Shown here piece after piece: positions 35,493 through 45,236 of a DNA stretch of 64,000 bases. The DNA comes from CAXBNB01 sp040151475 (GTDB taxonomy: Bacteria; Bacteroidota; Bacteroidia; Cytophagales; Cyclobacteriaceae): the NCBI RefSeq assembly GCF_040151475.1, contig NZ_JBDKWG010000137.1, forward strand, positions 124,001 to 188,000, written 5' to 3'. Within the stretch, counting starts at the first letter, position 1. Every line of letters begins with the position of its first letter. The notes below the pieces were generated by a model that saw only the letters and a program-made list of their open reading frames with translations, was not told the origin of the DNA and did no database searches. Made by a program: the position numbers and the translations under genes.

Positions 35493-36971
35493 TCAAACTC
35501 CTTTTTGGGCAGGCCATTCTTCCGGCTCTATCTGCCAACCACAATCACGTTTTCCTATGCCAGTTTCTTCACTATCTCCCAAATCATTTTTCATCCCTTC
35601 TATTTTTTCCATCAATGATTTTACCACTTCCGGATATTGCTCTGCCACATTGGTAGTTTCACTAATGTCTTTTGATAAATCAAAAAGAGACAATTCAATT
35701 TCAGATTTGATTCCCAGTCGGCCATGTACATTTCCTGAATCAGATTTCACTACCATACTGTATGAGTGAGGGAGGTGCAGTTTCCATTTGCCACTTCTTA
35801 CTGCTTCCAGTTGCCAACCCCTGTAGTAATAGAAAGCATCAGTCGGACTTTTCGCTTCCGGATTGCCTGAAATAAGATCCCTGATGTCATGCCCATCAAT
35901 TTTTTTGTCTGGCAAACGAGCTCCTGTGATACCAGCGATAGTGGGCAACAAGTCTAAAGTAGAAGCTATCTCACTGCACACAGTTCCTTTTGGGATGGTT
36001 TTAGTCCATTTCATGAGACATGCCACTCGCTGACCACCTTCAAAGGTGGTAAATTTCCCTTCCCTTAACGGATCAGCCGAACCACCATGATCACCGAAAA
36101 TGAGCCACGGACCATTATCGCAGGTAAAAATCACCAAAGTATTTTCTTCTAAGTCCAATTCTTTGAGCGTCTTGTTGATTTGACCAACAGACCAATCGAT
36201 TTCTTCTATCACATCACCATAAATTCCATTTTCCGAATGTCCATTATACTTTTCTGAAGGATATAGCGGAATGTGTGGCATGGAATGAGGTAAATAAACA
36301 AAAAACGGATTGTCTTTATTTCTCTTAATGAAATCAATAGCATGCTCAGTGTATTCAGAAGTGAGCATAGATTGATCATCCTCCATAAACCTATGTGTTT
36401 TGTTTCCATCCATCAAAGGCAAGTCAGGATAAGATTGTTTGTTTTTTTTCTTACCTGGCCGCATATCATTAGAGTATGGTAACCCAAAGTATTCATCAAA
36501 CCCTTGTTGCAAGGGTAAAAATTTCTTATGATGACCCAAATGCCATTTGCCAAAAGCACCTGTAGCATAGCCTTTTTGTTTGAGCATTTCAGCTATGGTG
36601 GTTTCACTTTCATGAATCCCCGTCTTAGTACGCCTTTCTTCAGGATTCCATTCTGTATTTGTCTTTTCCGGAAAAAGAACCCCGGGGATACCGACCCTTT
36701 GTGGATAACAACCTGTAAGTAAGGCGGCTCTCGATGGAGAACAAACCGATGAACCTACATAAAAATCGGTAAATTTCATTCCTTCAGCAGCCATAGCATC
36801 CAAATGAGGAGTCTCAAAACCCTTGGCACCAAACACGCCCACATCAGAATAACCCTGATCATCAGTGAAAATGATTACGATGTTAGGAGGTGGGGTTTCT
36901 TTTTTGGCACAAGAACAAACAACGAATAAAACAATTATAGCTACAAATTTCAGATAATAAATATTTTTCAT
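35493..36971 (-). CDS. sulfatase, lipoprotein
   Basis: The 492-residue protein has lipobox-like VVCSC (Cys21), IIFTDDQGYSDVG, formylglycine Cys77 in SSVCSPSRAALLTG, GAFGKWHLGHHKKF and TCDNGPWLIFGDHGGSA. The sequence is close to the arylsulfatase A group, with the PQRVGIPGVLFP loop after the active site. It removes sulfate esters in the periplasm or at the surface. It belongs to the five-sulfatase run; an 88-bp gap to the next upstream gene could hold an internal promoter but shows no clear box. Confidence 0.95.
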   Translation of the reverse strand: MKNIYYLKFVAIIVLFVVCSCAKKETPPPNIVIIFTDDQGYSDVGVFGAKGFETPHLDAMAAEGMKFTDFYVGSSVCSPSRAALLTGCYPQRVGIPGVLFPEKTNTEWNPEERRTKTGIHESETTIAEMLKQKGYATGAFGKWHLGHHKKFLPLQQGFDEYFGLPYSNDMRPGKKKNKQSYPDLPLMDGNKTHRFMEDDQSMLTSEYTEHAIDFIKRNKDNPFFVYLPHSMPHIPLYPSEKYNGHSENGIYGDVIEEIDWSVGQINKTLKELDLEENTLVIFTCDNGPWLIFGDHGGSADPLREGKFTTFEGGQRVACLMKWTKTIPKGTVCSEIASTLDLLPTIAGITGARLPDKKIDGHDIRDLISGNPEAKSPTDAFYYYRGWQLEAVRSGKWKLHLPHSYSMVVKSDSGNVHGRLGIKSEIELSLFDLSKDISETTNVAEQYPEVVKSLMEKIEGMKNDLGDSEETGIGKRDCGWQIEPEEWPAQKGV

Positions 36972-37059
36972 GTTTTGTTTATTTTTTTAATGCAGATCAA
37001 TGGAAAATAAAAAATTCAGTAAACAAATTGCCAATGTATGCTCTCTATTTTTTCCTCAT

Positions 37060-38526
37060 CTAATAATCCAATCCCTCATCGCTTCTCTTACAAGATTCTA
37101 CCCAAACTAATAGTTCTTGCTTCATACTCTCTACCAACTTCTTATTTCCTTTAGCAATGTCGCTTGTTTCGCTCTTATCTTTAATGAGGTCGTATAACTC
37201 GTAGGTTTCCCCTCCATCCTTTGTTATCAATTTGTACTGATCTGTCACCCATGATTTTTGATTACCAAATTGAAACCCAATTGACTTGTTTCTCAATGTT
37301 TCGCCAGTTTCCAATATGTTTTTCAAACTTTTCCCATCAATAGGCCGATCTGCGTCAGGATAATCAATACCCAAATAGTCAATAACTGTAGGCAGGTAAT
37401 CACTAGTCACTGCCGGTACATCAGTAACCTGATTTGCTTTTATTTGACCTGGCCAAATCATAAAAGCAGGCACTCTTACCCCGCCCTCATGCAAACTTCT
37501 TTTTCTCTCACGAAAAGGACCGGAAGTCCCCGGTGTACCTCTTTCAGGTCCATTATCACTACAAAACCAAAGCATCGTATTGTCTGCCTGACCAAGTTCT
37601 TCGAGTTGCTCCCATAGCCTTCCTACTTGTTCGTCCATCATAGTAATAGAAGCGTAAAGCAATTGTTCTTTATAAGAGTAATCGCTGTATTTTTCTCTGT
37701 ATTTTTTTGTAGCTACCAATGGGAGGTGTGGTGTATGAAACCATATCACAGAAAAGAAAGGAGTGTTGTCACTCGCCGAAGACCGCACAAATGGTATTAC
37801 TCTGTCCATGATAATTCTGGAATCATCACCATCTACATTTTCAAGCTCCAGTTTTTCCTTTCCTTTCCAATAATAAGTCCCGTAAGATTCTATTTTTCTT
37901 GCATCATTTTTATCCTCTACTGCCGCCCATCCATAGTGTTTACTCTCACCTATTCCTTCATTGAATTCCGTAGGAACAATCATTGGATCATAAGTTGGAA
38001 CTTTTGATTCAGAAACAAAGTATTGATCATATCCATTGGCTGTTGGAATCGAGTAGTTTGAATAATCCCTTGGATTTCCACGATTAGCATCTTGTATTGA
38101 AGTGGTCAGCGTTCCTAAATGCCACTTGCCAAAATGACCTGTATTGTATCCTTTTGTTTTCAGTAATTCGGGTAATGTGATTTCCTCTGGTTTCATAAAA
38201 CCACGGTTTGCTGTATATATTCCCATTCTGAACGGGTTTCTTCCTGTAATACAACTAGCCCTTGTTGGCGAACAAACAGAACCGGCAGAATAGAACCTGT
38301 TAAATTTAGTCCCTTGACTGGCCAATCGGTCAAGATTAGGTGTTTTGATCTTTTCATTACCATTAAACCCAACATCTCCCCACCCCAAATCATCACACAT
38401 GATCAGGATGATATTAGGTCTGGTGGATTCTTCAACGGTCTTATTTTCCTGAGCTTGTAACTGTAGTGCTCCAAGGAAAACGGCAACAATTACTATCGAT
38501 TTTTTCAAGTACATCATTTTCTGCAT
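37060..38526 (-). CDS. sulfatase with CSPTR active site
   Basis: From the ATG at 38526 the protein has 488 residues and a signal peptide (MMYLKKSIVIVAVFLGALQLQAQ). A longer frame to 38568 would overlap the preceding gene by 40 bases, while the ATG at 38526 sits two bases after that gene's stop, the better choice. Motifs are IMCDDLGWGDVGFNG, the formylglycine Cys in GSVCSPTRASCITGR (Thr replaces the usual Ser), GHFGKWHLGTL and CSDNGPERGTPG. It is of the arylsulfatase A-like group. Unlike most neighbours it has a cleavable signal and no lipobox, so it is probably soluble in the periplasm or secreted. Confidence 0.93.
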   Translation of the reverse strand: MQKMMYLKKSIVIVAVFLGALQLQAQENKTVEESTRPNIILIMCDDLGWGDVGFNGNEKIKTPNLDRLASQGTKFNRFYSAGSVCSPTRASCITGRNPFRMGIYTANRGFMKPEEITLPELLKTKGYNTGHFGKWHLGTLTTSIQDANRGNPRDYSNYSIPTANGYDQYFVSESKVPTYDPMIVPTEFNEGIGESKHYGWAAVEDKNDARKIESYGTYYWKGKEKLELENVDGDDSRIIMDRVIPFVRSSASDNTPFFSVIWFHTPHLPLVATKKYREKYSDYSYKEQLLYASITMMDEQVGRLWEQLEELGQADNTMLWFCSDNGPERGTPGTSGPFRERKRSLHEGGVRVPAFMIWPGQIKANQVTDVPAVTSDYLPTVIDYLGIDYPDADRPIDGKSLKNILETGETLRNKSIGFQFGNQKSWVTDQYKLITKDGGETYELYDLIKDKSETSDIAKGNKKLVESMKQELLVWVESCKRSDEGLDY

Positions 38527-38528
38527 TT

Positions 38529-40238
38529 TCAATTTATATAACTTACATGGACATAGTTGGCTCCCCAATCTGGGTGATCTATAGAATCTCTTGGTGGTTG
38601 AAAAGTTGTAATCATATCATATCTACCCTTTTTAAGTTCCAATTCTAAAATGGCTTCACTATCCGTTACATCAATATCAGATTGTGCCTTTACATCCCCA
38701 ACTTCAACAATAGCTGCTTCTGCCTCAATAGCAAATGGTGCTTCCCTGGGCCACCTTCTAAGTTCGAACTTGTATTTTCCGTCTCTGGCTATATCAACCA
38801 GCCATTTACCCTGGGCGGTTTTATTTTTTAATCCCTGTTGTGTCCAGGGTGCATCTCCTTCATACCAATCCATGGCAACCAAGCGTACATGAGGAGCTTC
38901 ACTTGCCCCCAATATATGTGCTGATATCAACTCATCGGCAGACAATAATGAATTCCAAAATGATTCGTATGTCTTGGTAAGTTCATCTACTAACTCCGGA
39001 TTATCAGTTGCCAAATCATTTTTTTGCCCAAAATCATTTTCTATATTGTACAATTCCTTCCCATCAACCAATCGCCATTTCTTATACTTCACCGAAGTAT
39101 TTTCCCATTTATTTCTAACTCTCGATCTGGGACATTGTACAATAAGTTTTCGTTCATCATCCCAATCGCCCGAACCATCTAACAAAGGTTTCAGTGATTG
39201 TCCATCGAGGTTTGTAGGCTGGTCGATACCACAAACATCCAAAATGGTAGGTAATACATCCACCATACCTGTCAACTCATCATTATCTCCTGGGTTCTTA
39301 TCTGTGAGTTTTGGATATTGGATCATACAATATACATGGTGCTTTTCATCAAAAGACAGCCCTCTGTTTTTAAAACTTCCAGAACGGTGCTCGGCTGCAC
39401 CCCGATCATTTACTCCCTGGTCGGAAGCCAGTACAACCAGCGTATTTTCCTTCAAACCTGCTTCCTTCAAATAATCCAACAGCTTGCCAACATTGTCATC
39501 TACATTTTCAATCATAGAATACAGTGCCAGGTACTCATTGTCTTCCGCTCCTCTTTTCAACAACCGTTCTGAGGTCACTGGATGCCTGTTGGTTGGAAAA
39601 TGAACTGCCGGAGTGGATATGTAACAGAAAAATGGTTCTGCATTCCTCTTCTTAACATCCATGTATTTTATGGCCTCATCAAATAATACGTCAGTTGAAA
39701 ACCCTTTGGATTTCTCGTATTTACCATTGTGTTCATAAGTTGCATTGATATGGTTGTTGCCGTAATAGTCGCCTAATTGGCTTACGCCACCACCGCCATG
39801 AACGAATACTTCTTCAAAACCTCTGTATTTCGGGGCATAAGGATAACCGGATCCCAAATGCCACTTACCAAAAATGGAAGTATGATAGCCTTCCTTTTTA
39901 AGTATTTCAGCCATTGTGGTTTCATTTTTATGCAAAATAGAAACCCCACCAACCGTATTATGGATACCAGCCCTAAGCGCATACCTCCCAGTCAAAAGTG
40001 CTGCCCGACTTGGAGAACAAAAGGGAGGTGCATTGAAATCTGTAAAATTAACAGCCTGACTCGCCAGTTTGTCTATCCTTGGAGTCTGTACTACCTGATG
40101 CCCATTTCGGCTCAATTCAAAGTACCCCTGATTGTCGATCAAAACCACCACAACATTAGGTTTAGATTCCTGAACTTTCTTCTTTTCGTTACAAGAAAAA
40201 AATGCTATGGTGGTAAATAGAATAAGTAAATACTTCAT
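38529..40238 (-). CDS. sulfatase with C-terminal extension, lipoprotein
   Basis: At 569 residues this is the longest sulfatase here. It has lipobox FFSC (Cys16), formylglycine Cys74 in PPFCSPSRAALLTGR, SIFGKWHLGSGYPY and ASDQGVNDRG. The N-terminal metal motif reads VLIDNQGY, with Asn in place of the second Asp. About 100 extra residues at the C-terminus (KNKTAQGKWLVDIARDGKY and on) form a beta-rich accessory domain that ends in YVHVSYIN. It is the first gene of the five-sulfatase run. The 197 bp upstream hold a palindromic repeat and presumably a promoter. Confidence 0.92.
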   Translation of the reverse strand: MKYLLILFTTIAFFSCNEKKKVQESKPNVVVVLIDNQGYFELSRNGHQVVQTPRIDKLASQAVNFTDFNAPPFCSPSRAALLTGRYALRAGIHNTVGGVSILHKNETTMAEILKKEGYHTSIFGKWHLGSGYPYAPKYRGFEEVFVHGGGGVSQLGDYYGNNHINATYEHNGKYEKSKGFSTDVLFDEAIKYMDVKKRNAEPFFCYISTPAVHFPTNRHPVTSERLLKRGAEDNEYLALYSMIENVDDNVGKLLDYLKEAGLKENTLVVLASDQGVNDRGAAEHRSGSFKNRGLSFDEKHHVYCMIQYPKLTDKNPGDNDELTGMVDVLPTILDVCGIDQPTNLDGQSLKPLLDGSGDWDDERKLIVQCPRSRVRNKWENTSVKYKKWRLVDGKELYNIENDFGQKNDLATDNPELVDELTKTYESFWNSLLSADELISAHILGASEAPHVRLVAMDWYEGDAPWTQQGLKNKTAQGKWLVDIARDGKYKFELRRWPREAPFAIEAEAAIVEVGDVKAQSDIDVTDSEAILELELKKGRYDMITTFQPPRDSIDHPDWGANYVHVSYIN

Positions 40239-40307
40239 GTATTTATAGTTTGTTGTTCTAATACAATGTCATTCACAAGTAGTGTGACTAACCAATAAAA
40301 CCAGCCA

Positions 40308-40386
40308 TGTCATTTCGACGAAGGAGAAATCTTACTTTGAAATCTATGCAAATAATTAACAAGATTCCTCCTTCGTCGGAATGACA
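40308..40386. repeat. palindromic intergenic repeat
   Basis: Arms of 26 bp, starting TGTCATTTCGACGAAGGAG and ending CCTTCGTCGGAATGACA, are reverse complements except at two positions and flank a 27-base centre. This is the widespread Bacteroidota 'FHSDEGRNL'-coding type of intergenic palindrome. It lies between a GH95 gene and the five-sulfatase run and could separate two transcripts. Confidence 0.75.
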
Positions 40387-40435
40387 GAATATTGACTGCT
40401 TAGCATTAGCCACACATTTTATTTCCCAACTGCTA

Positions 40436-42739
40436 TTAACCAATTTTCTTAAGCTTTCCATTGAATTTATAGGTTTTACCTTTTTCAGTTTTTATATCTA
40501 TGCTCCTGTTTTTGTACCTCAATTTGCATACCTTACCTGCTTTGGACAACACTTCTATGTTCTGAAGTTCACCATCTTTCCAGGAGAAAGCAAGCTCAAA
40601 TCCTCCACGTGCACACACACCTGAAATATTGCCTTCAGGCAGTGCATCCGGCAATGCAGGAAGAAGGTCTATTGTTTCCAAATGGCTTTGCACCAACATC
40701 TCAATAATACCAGCTGCACCTCCAAAATTGCCGTCAATCTGAAATGGTGGATGTGCATCAAAAAGGTTCGGGTATGATCCCCCACTCAATTCACGAAGTG
40801 GTTCTTCAGCCGGGCTCAGCAACATGTGAATCAACTTATATGTACGATTGCCATCAAGAAACCGAGCCCAGAAGTTTATCTTCCATCCAAGGCTCCATCC
40901 TGTTCCGGCATCACCTCTAAATATTAGCGATTGTCTTGCGGCTTTCATCAAATCAGGTGTTTCTACCCAGTTGATTTCATTGCCAGGATGCATCCCCCAT
41001 AAGTGTGACACATGACGGTGTTTCACCTCCGGATCGTCAACGTCTTCCATCCATTCCTGTAGCTGACCCAACCTACCAATTTGGTTTGGGGCAATTTGCG
41101 AAATCATGGCCTTTAATTTGGAAGCAAATTCTTGATCTTTATCAAGAATTTCCGATGCTTCAATACAGATCCTGAAAAGGTTTCGAATGATCTGGTGATC
41201 CATAGTGGGCCCGGCCACTAACCCACCTATTTCCGGAGAATTAGATGGGGTACTAATCAGGTAACCTGTTTTAGGGTCTTTTACTAAAAATTGTGTAAAA
41301 AACAGTGCGGCTCCTTTGATTACATCATATTTTTCAGCCAGAAAATCTTTATCCTGAGTAAACAAATAATGCTCCCAAAGGTGTGAACAAAGCCATGCTC
41401 CCCCGGAGACCCATATTCCGTGATTAGAGGCATTGATTGGTGCCGCACCCCTCCAGATATCAGTATTGTGGTGCAATACCCAACCATCGGCATTGTAGTG
41501 CTCTTTCGCAACAATTGCCCCGGTTTGTGAACATTCATCAATCATATTGAAGAGTGGTTCATGGCACTCTGAAAGGTTGGCTACTTCAACTGGCCAATAG
41601 TTCATTTCTGCATTGATATTTACTGTCCATTTGCTCTGCCATGGCGGATCCAAACGGTCATTCCAAATGCCTTGCAGATTGGCTGGCTGTCCTCCTTTTC
41701 TACTTGAGGAAATCATCAAATACCTGGCATACTGTACATATTGAGAAATGAACTGCGGGTCGTTTGGATCTTTCCAAAACTCGTAGATTCTTTCATTAGT
41801 AGGAACAGATTCCCTGCTCTTTCCTGCGAAATTAATATTGAACCTGTTATAAAGTGCCTGATAATCTTTAGTGTGCTTTGCCTTCACTTCATCATAGTCC
41901 AACGATGCGAAGGTTTTGAAGGTACTGTTCACATACCGCTGGGGAATACCACTTATATCCTGAAAATTAATAAAATTGGTATAAGCAGTCAGGTATATAG
42001 TGGCAGAAGTGGCATCTGAAACAGCAATATTCTTATACCGGGGATTCACTGTTCCATCAGTAATAACTTTTAGCATTGCTTTGCCATACATCTCACCATC
42101 TGCAACTCTGACATCCAATACTTGTTTATCTTCATTGGTGTCAACTGATTTTTGAAAATGGTGGGAATCCAACCCCAAATCAAAGTTCAACGCTCCCGGT
42201 TTATCTGACATTATTTTGATTGCAATCACCTGATCAGGAAAACTTACAAACACTTCACGTGTGTATGTAACACCATTAACCTGATAGGACATTTTATTGA
42301 TAGCATTTTCTAAATCAAGTTCCCTTTGATAATTTGAAAATTCTTTATGATCCGGAAAATTCATAATCAAATCCCCAAAAGGTTGATAGGCCATTTGTCC
42401 CAAAGGCTGGCTCATAAATACCTCACTTGCCAAATCCTGAGCTTCTACCTGCTTCCCTTCAAAGAGCAATTGCCTGATTTTGTCCAGATGTTTTGATGCA
42501 TCTTTATGTGAATAATCATGAGGTTTACCTGTCCACAACGTTTCTTCGTTGAATTGAATCTGTTCCTGAATTACACCCCCATAAACCATAGCACCTAAGC
42601 GTCCATTACCAACAGGAAGGGCTTCCAACCAATTTCTGGCTGGTTCCTTATAAAACAATCTGTTTTTTGACTGTGCATAAATTTCGTCTTCAGGTGTGAA
42701 GAACAAAAGACCAAGTACAATGAGTAATATTTTTTTCAT
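40436..42739 (-). CDS. GH95 family alpha-L-fucosidase/galactosidase, copy 1
   Basis: The 767-residue exported enzyme (signal peptide ending near EIYAQ) has the full GH95 layout: an N-terminal beta domain starting ALPVGNGRLGAMVYGG, a helical barrel with TVNINAEMNYWPVE (the two Asn that activate water), LQEWMEDVDDPEVKHRHVSH holding the general-acid Glu, and PPFQIDGNFGGAAG with an Asp near residue 669. GH95 enzymes invert and remove terminal alpha-L-fucose (mostly 1,2-linked) or alpha-L-galactose. It is a close tandem paralog of 42770-45118. Both likely act on the fucose side chains of the sulfated polymer once sulfates are removed. Confidence 0.94.
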   Translation of the reverse strand: MKKILLIVLGLLFFTPEDEIYAQSKNRLFYKEPARNWLEALPVGNGRLGAMVYGGVIQEQIQFNEETLWTGKPHDYSHKDASKHLDKIRQLLFEGKQVEAQDLASEVFMSQPLGQMAYQPFGDLIMNFPDHKEFSNYQRELDLENAINKMSYQVNGVTYTREVFVSFPDQVIAIKIMSDKPGALNFDLGLDSHHFQKSVDTNEDKQVLDVRVADGEMYGKAMLKVITDGTVNPRYKNIAVSDATSATIYLTAYTNFINFQDISGIPQRYVNSTFKTFASLDYDEVKAKHTKDYQALYNRFNINFAGKSRESVPTNERIYEFWKDPNDPQFISQYVQYARYLMISSSRKGGQPANLQGIWNDRLDPPWQSKWTVNINAEMNYWPVEVANLSECHEPLFNMIDECSQTGAIVAKEHYNADGWVLHHNTDIWRGAAPINASNHGIWVSGGAWLCSHLWEHYLFTQDKDFLAEKYDVIKGAALFFTQFLVKDPKTGYLISTPSNSPEIGGLVAGPTMDHQIIRNLFRICIEASEILDKDQEFASKLKAMISQIAPNQIGRLGQLQEWMEDVDDPEVKHRHVSHLWGMHPGNEINWVETPDLMKAARQSLIFRGDAGTGWSLGWKINFWARFLDGNRTYKLIHMLLSPAEEPLRELSGGSYPNLFDAHPPFQIDGNFGGAAGIIEMLVQSHLETIDLLPALPDALPEGNISGVCARGGFELAFSWKDGELQNIEVLSKAGKVCKLRYKNRSIDIKTEKGKTYKFNGKLKKIG

Positions 42740-42769
42740 AGGTTAAATATTCTTTTTCGGTTTAATCAA

Positions 42770-45118
42770 TTACTTGTATGTATTTTTCAATTCTTTGTTG
42801 AAAGTATAAACTTTACCTTTTTTCGTTTCGAATTTCACTTTTTTGTCCCTGTACCTCAAAGTACATTCCTTGCCTGCTTTGGACAAAACAGATACTTCTT
42901 CTAATTCACTGCCCTTCCAATCAAATGACAATTCAAACCCACCTCTGGCACAAACCCCGGACACCTTGCCTTCAGAAAGGGCGTCTGGGAGTGCAGGCAG
43001 TAGATCAATACTATTCAAATGACTTTGAACAAGCAATTCTACAATACCAGCCCCACCACCAAAATTTCCATCAATCTGAAAAGGAGGATGTGCATCAAAT
43101 AAATTAGGATATGATCCTCCCCCGGTTTTCTTTTCCGGTTCTTCAGCAGGACTCAACAGGTTATGTATCAATTTATATGCACGATTGCCATCCCTAAACC
43201 TTGCCCAAAAATTGATCTTCCATGCCAGGCTCCATCCCGTACCATTATCTCCACGATAGATCAGCGATTGCTTTGCAGCTTCCATTAGCTCCGGGGTATC
43301 TTCCCAATTTATGTCTTTGCCGGGATGCACTGCCCACAAATGAGAGACGTGCCTGTGATGTTCATTAGGGTCATCTTTGTCTTCCATCCATTCCTGCAAC
43401 TGCCCATATTGCCCAATTTGATTTGGAGCAATCTTGGGAAGCATCATTTCTAACGAATCTGCAAACGCCTTATCCGCACCTAAAATCCCTGAAGCCTCAA
43501 TACAAACCTTAAAGAGGGAACGAATGATTTGATGGTCCATAGTAGGCCCTGCAACCAATCCTCCAATTTCGGGCGAGTTGGAAGGGGTACTAATAAGCCA
43601 ACCTGTTTTAGGGTCTTCAATTAAAAACTCACTATAAAACTGTGCGGCTTTCTTTATTACCTGATACTCTTTCCTCAAAAAATCTTCATCCTGTGTGAAT
43701 AAATATTTCTCCCAAATATGATGACTTACCCAACCTGATCCTGATGGCCATGGGCCAATAAAAGGCAGGTTGATTGGGGCAGTTCCACGCCATATATCGG
43801 TATTGTGGTGCAGTACCCATCCATTGCAACCATAGTGTTCCCTTGCTGTCAGTTCTCCGGTAATGGCACATTCATTGACAAGTTCGATAAAGGGTTCATG
43901 GCATTCTGAAAGGTTGGTAACTTCCGCAGGCCAGTAGTTCATTTCAGCATTGATGTTGGTTGTGTATTTACTTTTCCATGGAGGGTTTATTTGATTGTTC
44001 CATATACCCTGTAAATTAGACGGCTGTCCTCCAGGACGACTAGCTGAAATCATCAAATAACGACCATACTTAACATACAGAGACAACAACGCCGGATCAT
44101 TTGGATCTTTCCAAAACTCATATATTCGTTTATCCGTTGGTATATTTTCCCTGTTTTCCCCTGAAAACTCTAGCTCAAACCTACTGTACAAGGCTTGGTA
44201 ATCTTCAATATGTTTCTTCTTTATGCTCTCGTAATCAAGAGTCTCAAACTTTTTCAGAGCCTGATTTACTTTTGCTTTTGGGTTACCTGTCACATCTTGA
44301 AAATTGATAAAATTGGTATAAGCAGTCAGGTATATGGTAGCCGATGAGGCTCCTGACACCAAAATCTCTTTGTATTTTGGTGTAACCTTACCATCCGTAA
44401 TTATTTTTACACCTGCTTGCCCAGTCAAGACACTCTCTTCAGAAATTCCTGTAAACCTTTGAGGCTCATCACCAGGCCTTACTTCCAATAATTGTTCGTC
44501 GTAGTTGGTGAAAACAGACTTCTTAAAGTGAACTGACTCCAGATGAAAATCAAAATCAAGCTTACCCTTTTGACTTGATGTGAGACGAACAGCCATCAGC
44601 TGGTCAGGATAGCTAATAAACATTTCACGCTCATATTTCACCCCATCTACAAAATAAGATACCTTACTTATCGCATTTTCCAGGTCTAACTCCCTTTGAT
44701 AATCAGAATAATCCGTATGTGTTGGAAAATTAATAATCAGATCACCAAAAGGCTGATAGGACATCAAAGAACGGGGCTCACTCATAAATTCATCAGCCAT
44801 TAAATCCTGTGCTTCCTGTTGCTTTCCATTAAACAACAATTGTCTTATTTCCTTAAGATACTTACTTGCCCCTTGATGGGCATAAAACCTCGGCTTCCCT
44901 GTCCAAAGGGTTTCCTCATTGAATTGGATGTGTTCTTGTGACACTCCTCCATGTACCATTGCACCCAACCTTCCATTTCCCATTGGGAGTGCCTCCAACC
45001 AATTTGATGCAGCCTGATTATACCAGAGTTTATTTTGTCCAAGAGCAAAACCATCACTAACATCCATGGCAATGATCCCAATGAACACAATAAATATTTT
45101 TCTAAATTGGACAACCAC
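42770..45118 (-). CDS. GH95 family alpha-L-fucosidase/galactosidase, copy 2
   Basis: The 782-residue enzyme shares the GH95 motifs of the next gene: ALPMGNGRLGAMVHGG, TTNINAEMNYWPAEV, LQEWMEDKDDPNEHHRHVSH and PPFQIDGNFGGGAG. The frame begins with GTG at 45118 and the first residues look like a signal peptide (FRKIFIVFIGIIAMDVSDGFA). No upstream in-frame ATG is present, so a GTG start is likely. It is 30 bases from copy 1 and differs from it by short insertions in the N-terminal beta domain, which could shift substrate preference. The 118-bp AT-rich spacer upstream may hold a promoter. Confidence 0.93.
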   Translation of the reverse strand: MVVQFRKIFIVFIGIIAMDVSDGFALGQNKLWYNQAASNWLEALPMGNGRLGAMVHGGVSQEHIQFNEETLWTGKPRFYAHQGASKYLKEIRQLLFNGKQQEAQDLMADEFMSEPRSLMSYQPFGDLIINFPTHTDYSDYQRELDLENAISKVSYFVDGVKYEREMFISYPDQLMAVRLTSSQKGKLDFDFHLESVHFKKSVFTNYDEQLLEVRPGDEPQRFTGISEESVLTGQAGVKIITDGKVTPKYKEILVSGASSATIYLTAYTNFINFQDVTGNPKAKVNQALKKFETLDYESIKKKHIEDYQALYSRFELEFSGENRENIPTDKRIYEFWKDPNDPALLSLYVKYGRYLMISASRPGGQPSNLQGIWNNQINPPWKSKYTTNINAEMNYWPAEVTNLSECHEPFIELVNECAITGELTAREHYGCNGWVLHHNTDIWRGTAPINLPFIGPWPSGSGWVSHHIWEKYLFTQDEDFLRKEYQVIKKAAQFYSEFLIEDPKTGWLISTPSNSPEIGGLVAGPTMDHQIIRSLFKVCIEASGILGADKAFADSLEMMLPKIAPNQIGQYGQLQEWMEDKDDPNEHHRHVSHLWAVHPGKDINWEDTPELMEAAKQSLIYRGDNGTGWSLAWKINFWARFRDGNRAYKLIHNLLSPAEEPEKKTGGGSYPNLFDAHPPFQIDGNFGGGAGIVELLVQSHLNSIDLLPALPDALSEGKVSGVCARGGFELSFDWKGSELEEVSVLSKAGKECTLRYRDKKVKFETKKGKVYTFNKELKNTYK

Positions 45119-45236
45119 AATATTAACTTGTTACTATCTATATGTATTTTTTTACAAAAAAAACCGGAAGGATTGATCGCCTAAATCCTGACAGGAAATT
45201 GTCTCCAATATTTCCCTCTATACTTTTTTTATATAA

